Source: Photobacterium sp. SKA34
Lineage (GTDB): Bacteria > Pseudomonadota > Gammaproteobacteria > Enterobacterales > Vibrionaceae
Direction of reading: 5' to 3'
DNA length: 64,000 bases
Assembly: GCF_000153325.1 (NCBI RefSeq)
Contig: NZ_CH724141.1
Location: 569,185 to 633,184 of the forward strand
Within the stretch, counting starts at the first letter, position 1, and each line of letters starts with the position of its first letter. The notes below the pieces were generated by a model. The model was given only the letters and a program-made list of their open reading frames with translations. It was not told where the DNA came from and made no database searches. Shown here one piece after another: positions 42,585 to 50,982 of the stretch. The translations under genes and the position numbers were made by a program.

Positions 42585-43106
42585 ATGCAGCCACTAAAAT
42601 ACCTACAGGGTTATCCTGCTCATCTTACTGAGCAAGTACAACAGCTTATCGATAATGATACGCTCAAGACACTGCTCTTAAAGCGATACCCGACGCCTCA
42701 TAACATCAAAACAGAAAAAGCACTGTATGATTATGTCGTTGAACTTAAAAATGCCTATCTGAAAAAATCAGCGCCGATCAATAAAGTGGCTTATGATAAT
42801 AAGATCAACGTTATTAATCATGCACTAGGCCTACATACCTTCATCTCGCGCGTCCATGGAAGTAAGCTAAAAGCCAAGCATGAAATCCGTGTTGCTTCCG
42901 TCTTTAAGTCAGCGCCACTTGAATTCCTGCGTATGATTGTGGTTCATGAATTAGCACACTTACGAGAGAAAGAACACAATAAAGCGTTCTACGCATTATG
43001 TTGTCACATGGAACCTCGCTATCACCAATTAGAATTCGATATGCGTATGTATCTGACGCAACTTGAGCTATTAGGTCCAATTTACGCTCAACCGAAAAAC
43101 GGTTAA
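42585..43106 (+). CDS. YgjP-like metal-dependent hydrolase
   Basis: 173 residues. The zinc-site pattern HELAHLREKEH runs from His121 to His131, within FLRMIVVHELAHLREKEHNKAFYALC. E. coli YgjP and M48-type minimal gluzincins share it. It has no signal peptide, so it is cytoplasmic. YgjP was reported as a UTP pyrophosphatase; whether this more distant relative does the same is unknown. Followed by a small hypothetical gene in the same direction with a gap of about 85 bp. Confidence 0.85.
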   Translation: MQPLKYLQGYPAHLTEQVQQLIDNDTLKTLLLKRYPTPHNIKTEKALYDYVVELKNAYLKKSAPINKVAYDNKINVINHALGLHTFISRVHGSKLKAKHEIRVASVFKSAPLEFLRMIVVHELAHLREKEHNKAFYALCCHMEPRYHQLEFDMRMYLTQLELLGPIYAQPKNG

Positions 43107-43192
43107 GACCATTATTCCTCTTTCTATGGAAAAATTAGGTCGTCGATTTAATTACGATTACAATAGCGTAAAACGTCACAGAGATATTAAGC

Positions 43193-43543
43193 ATGCAACA
43201 AGAAGAATTTGAGATTTTAGTAAAAGAATTGGCAGCACTCGATAGCGTTTCAGCGATCCTAAATGCCTTAAAAGGCAACGATGAGCCTGAAATTGCAGAA
43301 ACAGCAGCAGCAATGGTTGGTCACTTTAGTCTTGCTGAAATCGACGGACAACAGCGTATTTACCACGTTTTCACTCAAGAAAACGACCAGGGCGAAGAAG
43401 AAGAGTTTGCCGAGTGGGTAATGAATGCTAATGATGAGCTGATGCGCTTCATTGCATGGTTCTTCTACACTACCTTTGAAATTAACGATAAAGAAACGTA
43501 TCAAGCTGCTGGTCGTTCGTACACACCAGCAAAACGTAGCTAA
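43193..43543 (+). CDS. Conserved acidic hypothetical protein
   Basis: 116 residues, acidic, no signal peptide. A helical N-terminus (EEFEILVKELAALDSVSAILNALKG), then YHVFTQENDQGEEEEFAEWVMNANDELMRFIAWFFYTTFEI. No named family is recognised. It is probably cotranscribed with the YgjP-like gene and ends at a strong terminator. Confidence 0.6.
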   Translation: MQQEEFEILVKELAALDSVSAILNALKGNDEPEIAETAAAMVGHFSLAEIDGQQRIYHVFTQENDQGEEEEFAEWVMNANDELMRFIAWFFYTTFEINDKETYQAAGRSYTPAKRS

Positions 43544-43556
43544 TACGAAAGAATTT

Positions 43557-43590
43557 AAACCGCCAATAACGTTCTTTTATTGGCGGTTTC
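43557..43590. terminator. Intrinsic terminator
   Basis: AAACCGCCAATAA pairs with TTATTGGCGGTTT with a 7-nt loop, at the 3' end of the acidic protein gene and just beyond the convergent small gene. Confidence 0.85.
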
Positions 43591-43601
43591 TAACTACATA
43601 C

Positions 43602-43733
43602 TTATTCATCTTGAGCACGTGGCACCCAGTTACATAACGTAAGCATTTTGATTATTGCGTCATATTCTTCGTTATTTTCAGTATCATTAAGACGTTGAAG
43701 GTAAAATTGCGACATCACATTCGTTATAGTCAT
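43602..43733 (-). CDS. Small hypothetical protein (43 residues)
   Basis: ATG at 43733 with GAGAGGAGAA about 6 nt upstream, a very good ribosome-binding site. The product (start MTITNVMSQFYLQRLND, later IIKMLTLCNWVPRAQDE) is a soluble helical peptide. The stop codon is 12 bp before the shared terminator. Signals at both ends support a real gene. I know no function. Confidence 0.6.
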   Translation of the reverse strand: MTITNVMSQFYLQRLNDTENNEEYDAIIKMLTLCNWVPRAQDE

Positions 43734-44033
43734 AACGATTCTCCTCTCTAGAAACTGTACTCAGTTTGCTAAAAAGAACCGTAACTAAAAACAGAACAAA
43801 TACGATTTCCCCCCTTCCCTATTTCACCATTCTCCATGCGACAACACTGAATAAAACGTCATAAATATAGAAATATGGAACTGTTTTCCAGCTTTATTAT
43901 CCTTATTTAATTTATCGATATTTTATTAACCTTCGTCTGGATAGAAAGGCGTAAGAAAAATGCAATAGGTACTAACAGCAAATCACTTTTTCGCCTACAA
44001 TAAGCGCCAAAATATTCAGATTCAGGTGTTAAC
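43734..44033. other. Intergenic region between divergent small genes
   Basis: About 300 AT-rich bases. Promoters for both neighbours must lie here. Nothing else seen. Confidence 0.4.
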
Positions 44034-44456
44034 ATGAAAATTTGTGCTGTTGAGCTACGTAGTAACGAAGCGGTTATTTGTCTTCTTTCACTTCAAAATG
44101 GCATGTTCGATATTCCACAATGTCGTACTCAAAAGTTCATCATGGAAGATTCTCTAGATAACCAACAAATGCGTGATTTCCAATTCGCATTTAAAAAACT
44201 ACTGGATGATTACCAAGTAGATAAGGTTGTAATCCGTAACCGTGAAACGCGTGGCAAATTTGCAGGTAGCGCAGTAGGCTTTAAATTAGAATCAGCTATC
44301 CAGCTTATTCCAGATGTTGATGTTAACTTCATGACCAATGCTGACATAAAGCAAAAGCTAAAACGTAACCCAATGGCGGTTGATTTCCGTGATACCGGTT
44401 TACGTCAATTCCAAGAAGCCGCATTTACAACAGGCTACGCATTTCTTAGCCGTTAA
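44034..44456 (+). CDS. DUF3010 family protein (RNase H-like fold)
   Basis: 140 residues. It opens KICAVELRSNEAVICLL, a first RNase H-like beta-hairpin, and continues with VDKVVIRNRETRGKFAGSAVGFKLESAIQL and a C-terminal DTGLRQFQEAAFTTGYAFL. This matches the DUF3010 family found in Vibrionaceae and Shewanella. No biochemical role is known. Monocistronic with a strong terminator. Confidence 0.88.
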   Translation: MKICAVELRSNEAVICLLSLQNGMFDIPQCRTQKFIMEDSLDNQQMRDFQFAFKKLLDDYQVDKVVIRNRETRGKFAGSAVGFKLESAIQLIPDVDVNFMTNADIKQKLKRNPMAVDFRDTGLRQFQEAAFTTGYAFLSR

Positions 44457-44490
44457 TACATTATCTAACATAATGTAATCAATATTTTAA

Positions 44491-44521
44491 AGGCGCTTTG
44501 CTATGACTTAGCGCCTTTTTA
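44491..44521 (+). terminator. Intrinsic terminator of the DUF3010 gene
   Basis: AAGGCGCT pairs with AGCGCCTT around an 11-nt loop, followed by five T. Confidence 0.85.
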
Positions 44522-44529
44522 TCCGCACA

Positions 44530-44567
44530 GTAAAAAATCCCCTGAGACTTATTACGACTCAGGGGAT
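44530..44567 (-). terminator. Intrinsic terminator of chiA
   Basis: On the minus strand ATCCCCTGAG pairs with CTCAGGGGAT and is followed by six T. It is about 70 bp beyond the chitinase stop codon. Confidence 0.85.
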
Positions 44568-44638
44568 AATTACTTAAAGCATGTTGTAATGGCTGATGAA
44601 TAGGTTACTGCGCTATTACCAGCTCATTGATTTTACGC

Positions 44639-47194
44639 TTATTGACAGTTAGCTACGCCAACTTCTTTCCATACACCCCATTGACCAGATTTCGCAGGGT
44701 CTTCGCCACGTGTCCACCACTTAGCTTCCCATACTTTACCGTCTTGAGTTACTTGGTCGCCGCCAGTATAGATAGTTGCTGCATCCCATGCGTTATCACA
44801 TGTATCAACAGGTGGCTCTACCGTTGTATGTTTAGCAACAACAACTGTCGCTGAAGCGCTTGAGCTTGCTTCGCCATCAGATACCGTTACAGTAAAGACT
44901 AAGTTAGTGTCTTGCGTATACTCAGCCGCAGTAAATAGTACTTGTGAACCATTAACTGTTGCATTAACGCCAGCTGGTAATGTCCAATCAAACGTTAGCG
45001 AATCACCCGCATCTGCATCAGAAGAAGCTGACGCATCAACAACAACTACATCGCCAGCGTTCGCTGATTGTTGTGCTGTTACACTTGCTACTGGTGCCGT
45101 GTTTGTTGGTGGTACGACAACATCTTTAGGGTTTACAGTTACAACAACAATGTCTGATGCCGATGCACCTTTGTTATCTGTTACTGTTAGTTTGAACGTT
45201 AATTGCTCAGCTTCTACTACTTCTGCAGCGGCAAAACTTGCTGTAGCAGAATCAGCACCAGTTAATGCTACCGCAGTACCAGATACTTGCTCCCAAGCAT
45301 AGCTAACAATGCTACCATCAGAATCTTTCGAGCTTGAACCGTCAAGCGCTACTGATGCAGGACCTGAAACAGTTTGATCCGCGCCAGCTGCTGCTGTTGG
45401 TGCCTTGTTTGGCTTATCAATCACCGCGCCTGATACACCTTCATGCATTGCATTTAGGATATCACCGTTATCCGCATCAATTTCCCATGAGAATAAACCA
45501 GCAAGACCAAGTGATTTAACGTAGTTACCTTTAGCTTTAACTGAGCGATCATCATCAAATGTGATCAAGTCACCCGTTGAACGATTCCACACATAAGGTG
45601 CTTCTGCTTGCTCGTCGTAACCATATTCAAAGCCATTGATACCTTGGCTATTAGCACCAAGCATGTATGATTTAATGCCTTTGTAATCAATAACACCGTC
45701 TTCCCATACACCTTGAGCTTTGCTGCCCGTCAGTTTGCCAGTACCTGTACCTGTCATTGGATCTGTTGGGTCTGTTAGTGTATCAGGTGTTACACCCGTC
45801 CAACCACGACCATACATTGCTGCACCAAGAACCAGTTTATTGGCAGGAACACCCTGATCTAGAAGTAACTGAATACCAATATCAGAGGTATAGGCAGGAC
45901 CTTTGAGCGGTTCGCCATTTTCGTCAAGACCTGTACCGTCACACTGACCAGGACGCATGAAGTTACCACAGTAAAGTGCAGTTTGGTGACCAGGAACGTT
46001 GTTCCAACCGCCGTAGAAGTCATATGTCATTGCGAAGATGTAATCCATGTATTGGATAGCTTCGCCGTAATCAACATCTTCTATCTTATCGTAACCAACA
46101 CCAATTGCTGATGTTAGCTCATAAGTACGACCAGTATCAGCTTCTAGCTTATCAAGCATTGCACGTAGTTCACGCATTAACGCAATGTAAGCAGGACCAT
46201 CTTTAACCGCATCACCACGATCTGCTGCTGCACCGCCGCCACCAGGGAATTCCCAGTCAATATCTACACCATCGTAGAATTTCCATGTTTTTAGGAATTT
46301 CTCAACAGATGCGACAAATGTGTCACGGTTTGCTTTATCTACAAAATCAAAGAATGGGTCAGACAATGTCCAGCCACCAATTGATGGGATAATTTTCAGA
46401 TCAGGGTTACGCTGTTTCAATGCCATTAGCATTGCATAGTTACCCTTGATAGGTGTGCTATATTCATGACCAGCTTGCTTAAAGCTCTTTTGGAATGCAG
46501 CCCATGGGTCATGGATAACAACTTCGTAATCATCAACGCCTTTACACGCAGTTTGTAGTGCGTTAAAGCTATTACCACCTACCGATTTCACAGACTCGTT
46601 TGGACCACAAACTGGGATGAATCCATAAAGAATATGGGTCAAGTTGTCTGCAGGAATGTTATCTACTGTATATTCACGACCATAGATACCCCACTCAACG
46701 AAATACGTACCCATAACAACGCTTGGGTCGGTATCATATGATTTGTTGTTTGGATCAACATTCATTGCTAGAGGAGGTAAGTGTGAACCATCTGTATCTG
46801 CAATAGTAATTTGTGCTGGCGCACTTTTCGCACAACCTGTTTCGTCACAGGCCTCTATTTCCATTTGATACAAGCCGCCTTGCTCGTACTCAAAAGAAGC
46901 TGTGGTTTGACTACCTTTGATTGGGCCAGATGCGACCTTTTCACCATCAAAATAGATGTTGTAAGTATCGCCTGATTCACCACTCCATTGGTTAAATTTC
47001 ACATTAATCTTAGCTTTGTCATGGTATGTAACCATATCGTTATAGCCAGATGTTGTTTCCATTGCTAGCTCAATTTTAGAGAACTGAAGGTTGTTAGAAC
47101 CATACAGATCAATGCTTGGCGCCGTAGGTGCCGCAAATGCAGTGCCTGACAGTGCAAGGGATATTCCTACTGCACAAAGGTTAAATCGAATCAT
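44639..47194 (-). CDS. chiA: Secreted GH18 chitinase A
   Basis: 851 residues. The signal peptide ends about Ala21 (LSGTAFA). ChiN-type N-terminal beta domain about 25-135; GH18 catalytic barrel about 158-595 with the DGVDIDWE motif at 308-315, so the catalytic acid is Glu315. Two PKD/Ig-like linker domains follow (about 605-690 and 700-790) and a C-terminal CBM5/12 module (about 800-850, VWEAKWWTRGEDP). It cleaves chitin into oligosaccharides outside the cell. With the LPMO at 3.9 kb it gives this strain an endo-oxidative pair. Monocistronic. Confidence 0.96.
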   Translation of the reverse strand: MIRFNLCAVGISLALSGTAFAAPTAPSIDLYGSNNLQFSKIELAMETTSGYNDMVTYHDKAKINVKFNQWSGESGDTYNIYFDGEKVASGPIKGSQTTASFEYEQGGLYQMEIEACDETGCAKSAPAQITIADTDGSHLPPLAMNVDPNNKSYDTDPSVVMGTYFVEWGIYGREYTVDNIPADNLTHILYGFIPVCGPNESVKSVGGNSFNALQTACKGVDDYEVVIHDPWAAFQKSFKQAGHEYSTPIKGNYAMLMALKQRNPDLKIIPSIGGWTLSDPFFDFVDKANRDTFVASVEKFLKTWKFYDGVDIDWEFPGGGGAAADRGDAVKDGPAYIALMRELRAMLDKLEADTGRTYELTSAIGVGYDKIEDVDYGEAIQYMDYIFAMTYDFYGGWNNVPGHQTALYCGNFMRPGQCDGTGLDENGEPLKGPAYTSDIGIQLLLDQGVPANKLVLGAAMYGRGWTGVTPDTLTDPTDPMTGTGTGKLTGSKAQGVWEDGVIDYKGIKSYMLGANSQGINGFEYGYDEQAEAPYVWNRSTGDLITFDDDRSVKAKGNYVKSLGLAGLFSWEIDADNGDILNAMHEGVSGAVIDKPNKAPTAAAGADQTVSGPASVALDGSSSKDSDGSIVSYAWEQVSGTAVALTGADSATASFAAAEVVEAEQLTFKLTVTDNKGASASDIVVVTVNPKDVVVPPTNTAPVASVTAQQSANAGDVVVVDASASSDADAGDSLTFDWTLPAGVNATVNGSQVLFTAAEYTQDTNLVFTVTVSDGEASSSASATVVVAKHTTVEPPVDTCDNAWDAATIYTGGDQVTQDGKVWEAKWWTRGEDPAKSGQWGVWKEVGVANCQ

Positions 47195-47583
47195 AATCTA
47201 TCTCTCAATCCTTGAATTTATACTCAACATTAAGCACATAATGCTTCTACGTCTGGTACAGGGTATGACTTTTTTTATAAGTAGAAACATGTATTCAGCA
47301 TTTCAGAGACTGGCTATTTTTCAAAAAAAATAAGTCAGGTATCCATTCTTTTGCACAAATATTCATACAATAATTTTTAGATTTCATGGATTTTGCAACA
47401 AGAGGCAAAAATTCAACAACATTTTGATAACATTTAACGATAAGAAAAATGCTCATCGAAAAGCTGTTTTTATGTGAAAAAAAAGTTTTTTAGAAGAAGG
47501 GAAGACAAAGTCACTGATAACTTTTCTAAAATAACGTTATCGATAAATCTCATTTATCAATGACTTTGATTTATATATCACAG
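47195..47583. other. Intergenic region upstream of chiA
   Basis: About 390 AT-rich bases. It must hold the chitinase promoter. No gene and no clear CRP-like palindrome could be picked out by eye. Confidence 0.4.
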
Positions 47584-48132
47584 TTAGATATGGCGTTTAA
47601 TTTCAGAGTATCCACCATCAATTTGAATAAAATGACATTTTCGTAGTAATTTCAGCAGTGAGATAGCAATCAAAGAACGATAACCTCCAGCACAATGGAC
47701 AACGAAGTTATCTTTCTCTGAAGGCAGTTTGCCCTGCACAATATCGGATAACGGTAATGACTCAGCATTAGGCAGCGCACCTTTTGCTATTTCATCTTGT
47801 TCACGCACATCTAAAATATTTAGCTCTGACGCTTTCGTTACTAACATTTCAGCAGATATGTGTTCCACCTGAGATAATTTCCCTTCAAGCGCTTGGAAAC
47901 TGATATGGGTATAACCTAGGGCTTGCAATGTTTCTTTTACTTGATCTTGATTATTAGGCGAAGCGATAACGTCTAATTGAATGTCTTTATCCGGTAGTAT
48001 TAATTCAAGCCACCATTTAAATTGTTTTCCACCAAATCCAACAAATACACTTCCTTCAACATGACCCGCTAAGAACTCATTAGAACTTCGCGTATCAATC
48101 AAGATTTTTTTTCTATCTGTAAAAATATGCAC
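47584..48132 (-). CDS. Tandem rhodanese protein, like the C-terminal half of MBL-rhodanese persulfide dioxygenases
   Basis: 182 residues from a GTG with AAGGATAA about 8 nt upstream. The first rhodanese-like domain (ILIDTRSSNEFLAGHVEGSVFVGF) has no catalytic Cys. The second has CAGGYRS with Cys147. The arrangement, including the linker LEGKLSQVEHISAEML, matches the C-terminal part of metallo-beta-lactamase/rhodanese fusions. The MBL domain is absent, and nothing upstream codes for it. It could be a truncated but expressed sulfurtransferase, or a domain that works with a separate dioxygenase. Confidence 0.8.
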   Translation of the reverse strand: MHIFTDRKKILIDTRSSNEFLAGHVEGSVFVGFGGKQFKWWLELILPDKDIQLDVIASPNNQDQVKETLQALGYTHISFQALEGKLSQVEHISAEMLVTKASELNILDVREQDEIAKGALPNAESLPLSDIVQGKLPSEKDNFVVHCAGGYRSLIAISLLKLLRKCHFIQIDGGYSEIKRHI

Positions 48133-48234
48133 GTCTACTATTATCCTTTAAAAATAGAAGCTAAAGACCTTACGCTTTTCTTATAAAAAAGCCATGGTCG
48201 CAATAACATATTTATCGACAACAATATAAGGTTT

Positions 48235-48244
48235 CCCCCCCCCC
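48235..48244. repeat. Poly-C tract (10 bases)
   Basis: Ten C in the gap between the HerA-like gene's stop and the rhodanese start, about 100 bp upstream of the latter. Homopolymers of this length are prone to slippage and to sequencing error. Confidence 0.85.
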
Positions 48245-48281
48245 TCTTTATCGATAACACATAAGAGATTTATTCATTAAA

Positions 48282-49724
48282 TTAACGCCGCTTGAATAAC
48301 GCTCTTACGATTGCATTCGCAAGTTGCCTTAATAAGGTTTTTATAAACGATTCTGTGTATGTTTGACGCTGAGAGCGACGAGGCTTTCGAATACTTGCAC
48401 GTTCCTGTTTCTCATGTTCAGCTTCTTGTGCTTGTTGCTTTTTCTGCTCTGTGCGCTTGTTTAATATTTCATGAGCTGACTCACGATTCACTGCTACTCT
48501 ATATTGCTGAAAATACTGGCTGGCATTTAGCATTTCAATGCGCTTATCTGCACTAATAGGACCAATTTGCGACTCCGGAGGGCGAATAGTGACATGCTCA
48601 ACCACAGACGGGACACCGCCTTCCCCCAACACAGAAACTAATGCTTCACCTACGCCTAATTCTCCCAGCAAGGTAACAACATCTAAATTTGGGTTATCCC
48701 TAAATGATTCAGCTGCAACTTTTACCACTTTTCTTTCTTTTGGGGTATAAGCACGTAACGCATGTTGAATGCGATTACCCAGTTGCCCTAATACTGAATC
48801 TGGAATATCGGTTGGATTTTGACTTACAAAATAGATGCCTACCGCTTTAGAGCGAATCAAACGTACCACTTGTTCAATCTGATCTAAGAAGACTTTAGGT
48901 ACATCATCAAACAGTAGATGAGCCTCATCGAAAAAGAACACAAATTTAGGTTTATCAAGATCACCGACTTCCGGTAGGTTTTCATAAAGCTCAGACAACA
49001 ACCATAATAAGAAGGTTGAGTATAACTTTGGCGATTGGATCAAGGTACTAGCATCCAGAATATTTATAATGCCCCGACCATCTGTGGCCGTTTTCATGAA
49101 ATCATGGTAATCCAATGCTGGCTCACCAAAAAATTCGCTACCACCTTGGCGTTTAAAGCCCAATAAACGACGTTCAATAGCAGCAATAGAGGACTTACTG
49201 ATACGTCCGTACATCCCACCCAGTTGTTTTGAGTTATCGCCTAAGTAATTTAGTGCGGTAGAAAAATCATCCAAATCCAACATTGGCATTTTGTTTTCTT
49301 CTGCATATTCAAACGCTAAATTAATTAATCCTTCTTGGACATCATTACAATCTAACAAACGACTTAATAATAGCGGTCCCATGTCTTCTAACGTGGCACG
49401 GATTTTTGCCCCTTTCTTTCCAAACAAATCCCAGAACTCAACGGGAAAAGAAGTAAATTGAAAATCATCAATTCCAATTTCTCGACAACGCTTTTGAACA
49501 ACTGCATTATCAGTACCTGCCTTCGCTATACCTGATAAGTCACCTTTTACATCAGCAAGAAACACAGGCACACCAAGAGATGAGAACCCTTCAGCTAAAC
49601 ACTGAAGTGTTACCGTTTTGCCTGTACCTGTTGCTCCAGCAATAAAACCATGACGATTGGCATATTTGGGATGGATCCCAATTTTATTTTCGCCCTTACC
49701 GATAAGAATTATGTCACTTTTCAT
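48282..49724 (-). CDS. HerA-like ATPase, DUF853 (YjgR-like)
   Basis: 480 residues from the ATG at 49724; a TTG two codons upstream is less likely. Walker A GATGTGKT at about 31-38, Walker B FVFFFDEAHLLF at about 264-275, and an Arg-rich C-terminal tail. DUF853 proteins such as E. coli YjgR belong to the HerA/FtsK hexameric ATPase group and have no confirmed role; DNA or protein pumping is inferred from the family. No NurA-type nuclease or antiphage partner is adjacent, so there is no sign of a defence system here. Confidence 0.9.
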   Translation of the reverse strand: MKSDIILIGKGENKIGIHPKYANRHGFIAGATGTGKTVTLQCLAEGFSSLGVPVFLADVKGDLSGIAKAGTDNAVVQKRCREIGIDDFQFTSFPVEFWDLFGKKGAKIRATLEDMGPLLLSRLLDCNDVQEGLINLAFEYAEENKMPMLDLDDFSTALNYLGDNSKQLGGMYGRISKSSIAAIERRLLGFKRQGGSEFFGEPALDYHDFMKTATDGRGIINILDASTLIQSPKLYSTFLLWLLSELYENLPEVGDLDKPKFVFFFDEAHLLFDDVPKVFLDQIEQVVRLIRSKAVGIYFVSQNPTDIPDSVLGQLGNRIQHALRAYTPKERKVVKVAAESFRDNPNLDVVTLLGELGVGEALVSVLGEGGVPSVVEHVTIRPPESQIGPISADKRIEMLNASQYFQQYRVAVNRESAHEILNKRTEQKKQQAQEAEHEKQERASIRKPRRSQRQTYTESFIKTLLRQLANAIVRALFKRR

Positions 49725-49743
49725 ACTCAAAGATTCTCTACAT

Positions 49744-50275
49744 TTATGATTCTATCCTAATCAAATTTAGACTGAAGTCCTTAAAATTACGATAAATAAT
49801 CATAAACGTAGAGTCACTTTGAGGCTTAAACGAAACCATTAATTTAGGCTTAAACATAAATAACACAGCAATGATGACGAACACGAATGGAATGACGACA
49901 AGGTTAAGTTGATACCAACTAATCGTGTTATTCAACCAACCTGCAACTGAGCTAAACACCACAGATTCATTATATCCTTGTGCTTTTGCTTTATCTTTTG
50001 GTTGGTAAGTAGTGGTTAAAAACCGTGTTGCAGCAATAAACATGAAGTTCCAACCAATGCCTAAGAAAATGAGTGCCGTATTAAATTGTATTAAAGGTGT
50101 ACCTTTTAAATTGATGATGCAGCACACCAACATACATAAATACTGCTCCCAATATGATCGTCTTTTTCGCGCCTATTCGATCAATAATATGCCCTGTAAA
50201 AAATGATAGTAAAAACATCCCCAACACATGTCATTGAATTACTTGAGTTGATTATTCAAAGCAGTATCCATACTT
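49744..50275 (-). pseudogene. MFS transporter relic
   Basis: Read from about 50275 on the minus strand: STQVIQ, an in-frame TGA where relatives have Trp, HVLGMF, FFTGHIIDRIGAKKTIILGA and FMYVGVL. A frameshift near 50120 follows, and then the C-terminal helices (TPLIQFNTALIFLGIGWNFMFIAATRF ... YNESVVFSSVAGWL) to 49744. Only the middle and the end of the transporter are left; the first helices are gone. The 129-codon frame is a fragment. It is transcribed towards the HerA-like gene. Confidence 0.82.
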
Positions 50276-50637
50276 GTTTGTTCATCATCACCTCCGTATA
50301 AAAAACATCCAATGAAAATACTAATATGGATATAAAGGTCTAAATAGCACTTATTAACACGGTCTTTTGTGCACATCACTGATTATTTCACCACTAATGA
50401 CTATTTTAATAAAAGTTCTCATATTACATTCAACGATTAATACACAATTAAAATTATCAAAAAAGCATTAACCCTCTATAAAAAAATATAACCCACACAC
50501 TAATAAAACGGCGAACGATAAAAATAAAACATTGATTTATAATGAAATAAAACCAACCAAGTCGGTAGATAAATATGCATTATAAAAACTAATGACAATC
50601 TCTATTTTTTTTCATTTCCCCGTATTTAGGAGATACG
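50276..50637. other. AT-rich intergenic region
   Basis: About 360 bases without a gene, between the MFS relic and the small gene's promoter. It may include further decayed MFS sequence that I cannot recognise. Confidence 0.35.
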
Positions 50638-50643
50638 TATAAT
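50638..50643 (+). promoter_or_regulatory. -10 element of the 26-codon gene
   Basis: A consensus TATAAT followed by a GC-rich TCGCGTC, about 85 bp before the start codon. The -35 region (TTCCCC about 16-17 bp upstream) is poor, so an activator or an extended contact may be needed. Confidence 0.5.
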
Positions 50644-50727
50644 TCGCGTCAACAAGAGAGCCTAATGCCTCTAAATCTACTTTTTTAATTACTTTTATCT
50701 CGTTTTATACAGTATCAGGTTGTGACT

Positions 50728-50808
50728 ATGACTAAGAAAATCATCAAAAAAATTGCCGTCGCTTACCAACGTTCTTTTACTGAGCTATACAAACGCGATA
50801 ATAAATAA
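50728..50808 (+). CDS. Candidate small basic protein (26 residues)
   Basis: ATG at 50728; the product starts MTKKIIKKIAVAYQRSFTEL and ends YKRDNK. It is a basic, probably amphipathic helix. CAGG is about 7 nt upstream. A consensus TATAAT lies about 85 bp before the start, and a strong terminator (50826) lies 17 bp behind the stop. With its own promoter and terminator it looks like a free-standing small gene, or a small RNA that also codes. No known family. Confidence 0.55.
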   Translation: MTKKIIKKIAVAYQRSFTELYKRDNK

Positions 50809-50825
50809 GATCTCAACATCTTTTT

Positions 50826-50851
50826 AAAGGAGCTTATCGCTCCTTTTTTTA
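50826..50851 (+). terminator. Intrinsic terminator of the 26-codon gene
   Basis: AAAGGAGC pairs with GCTCCTTT with a 5-nt loop, followed by a run of T. Confidence 0.88.
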
Positions 50852-50982
50852 TAACTATTTTTTACTGTAAATAAATAGTTGTCTTATACATTCCTCTATA
50901 AAGTTTTGATTTCTCTAACACATTCATCAATTTTTTTTGATATAACTCTTTATTGATATATTGAGATAAAAAAGGAATAACG

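Noticed and set aside
48282-49724. HerA-like ATPase as part of a NurA/HerA or SIR2/HerA defence system
   Set aside because: The sequence is of the DUF853 (YjgR) type and no nuclease or effector gene is next to it.
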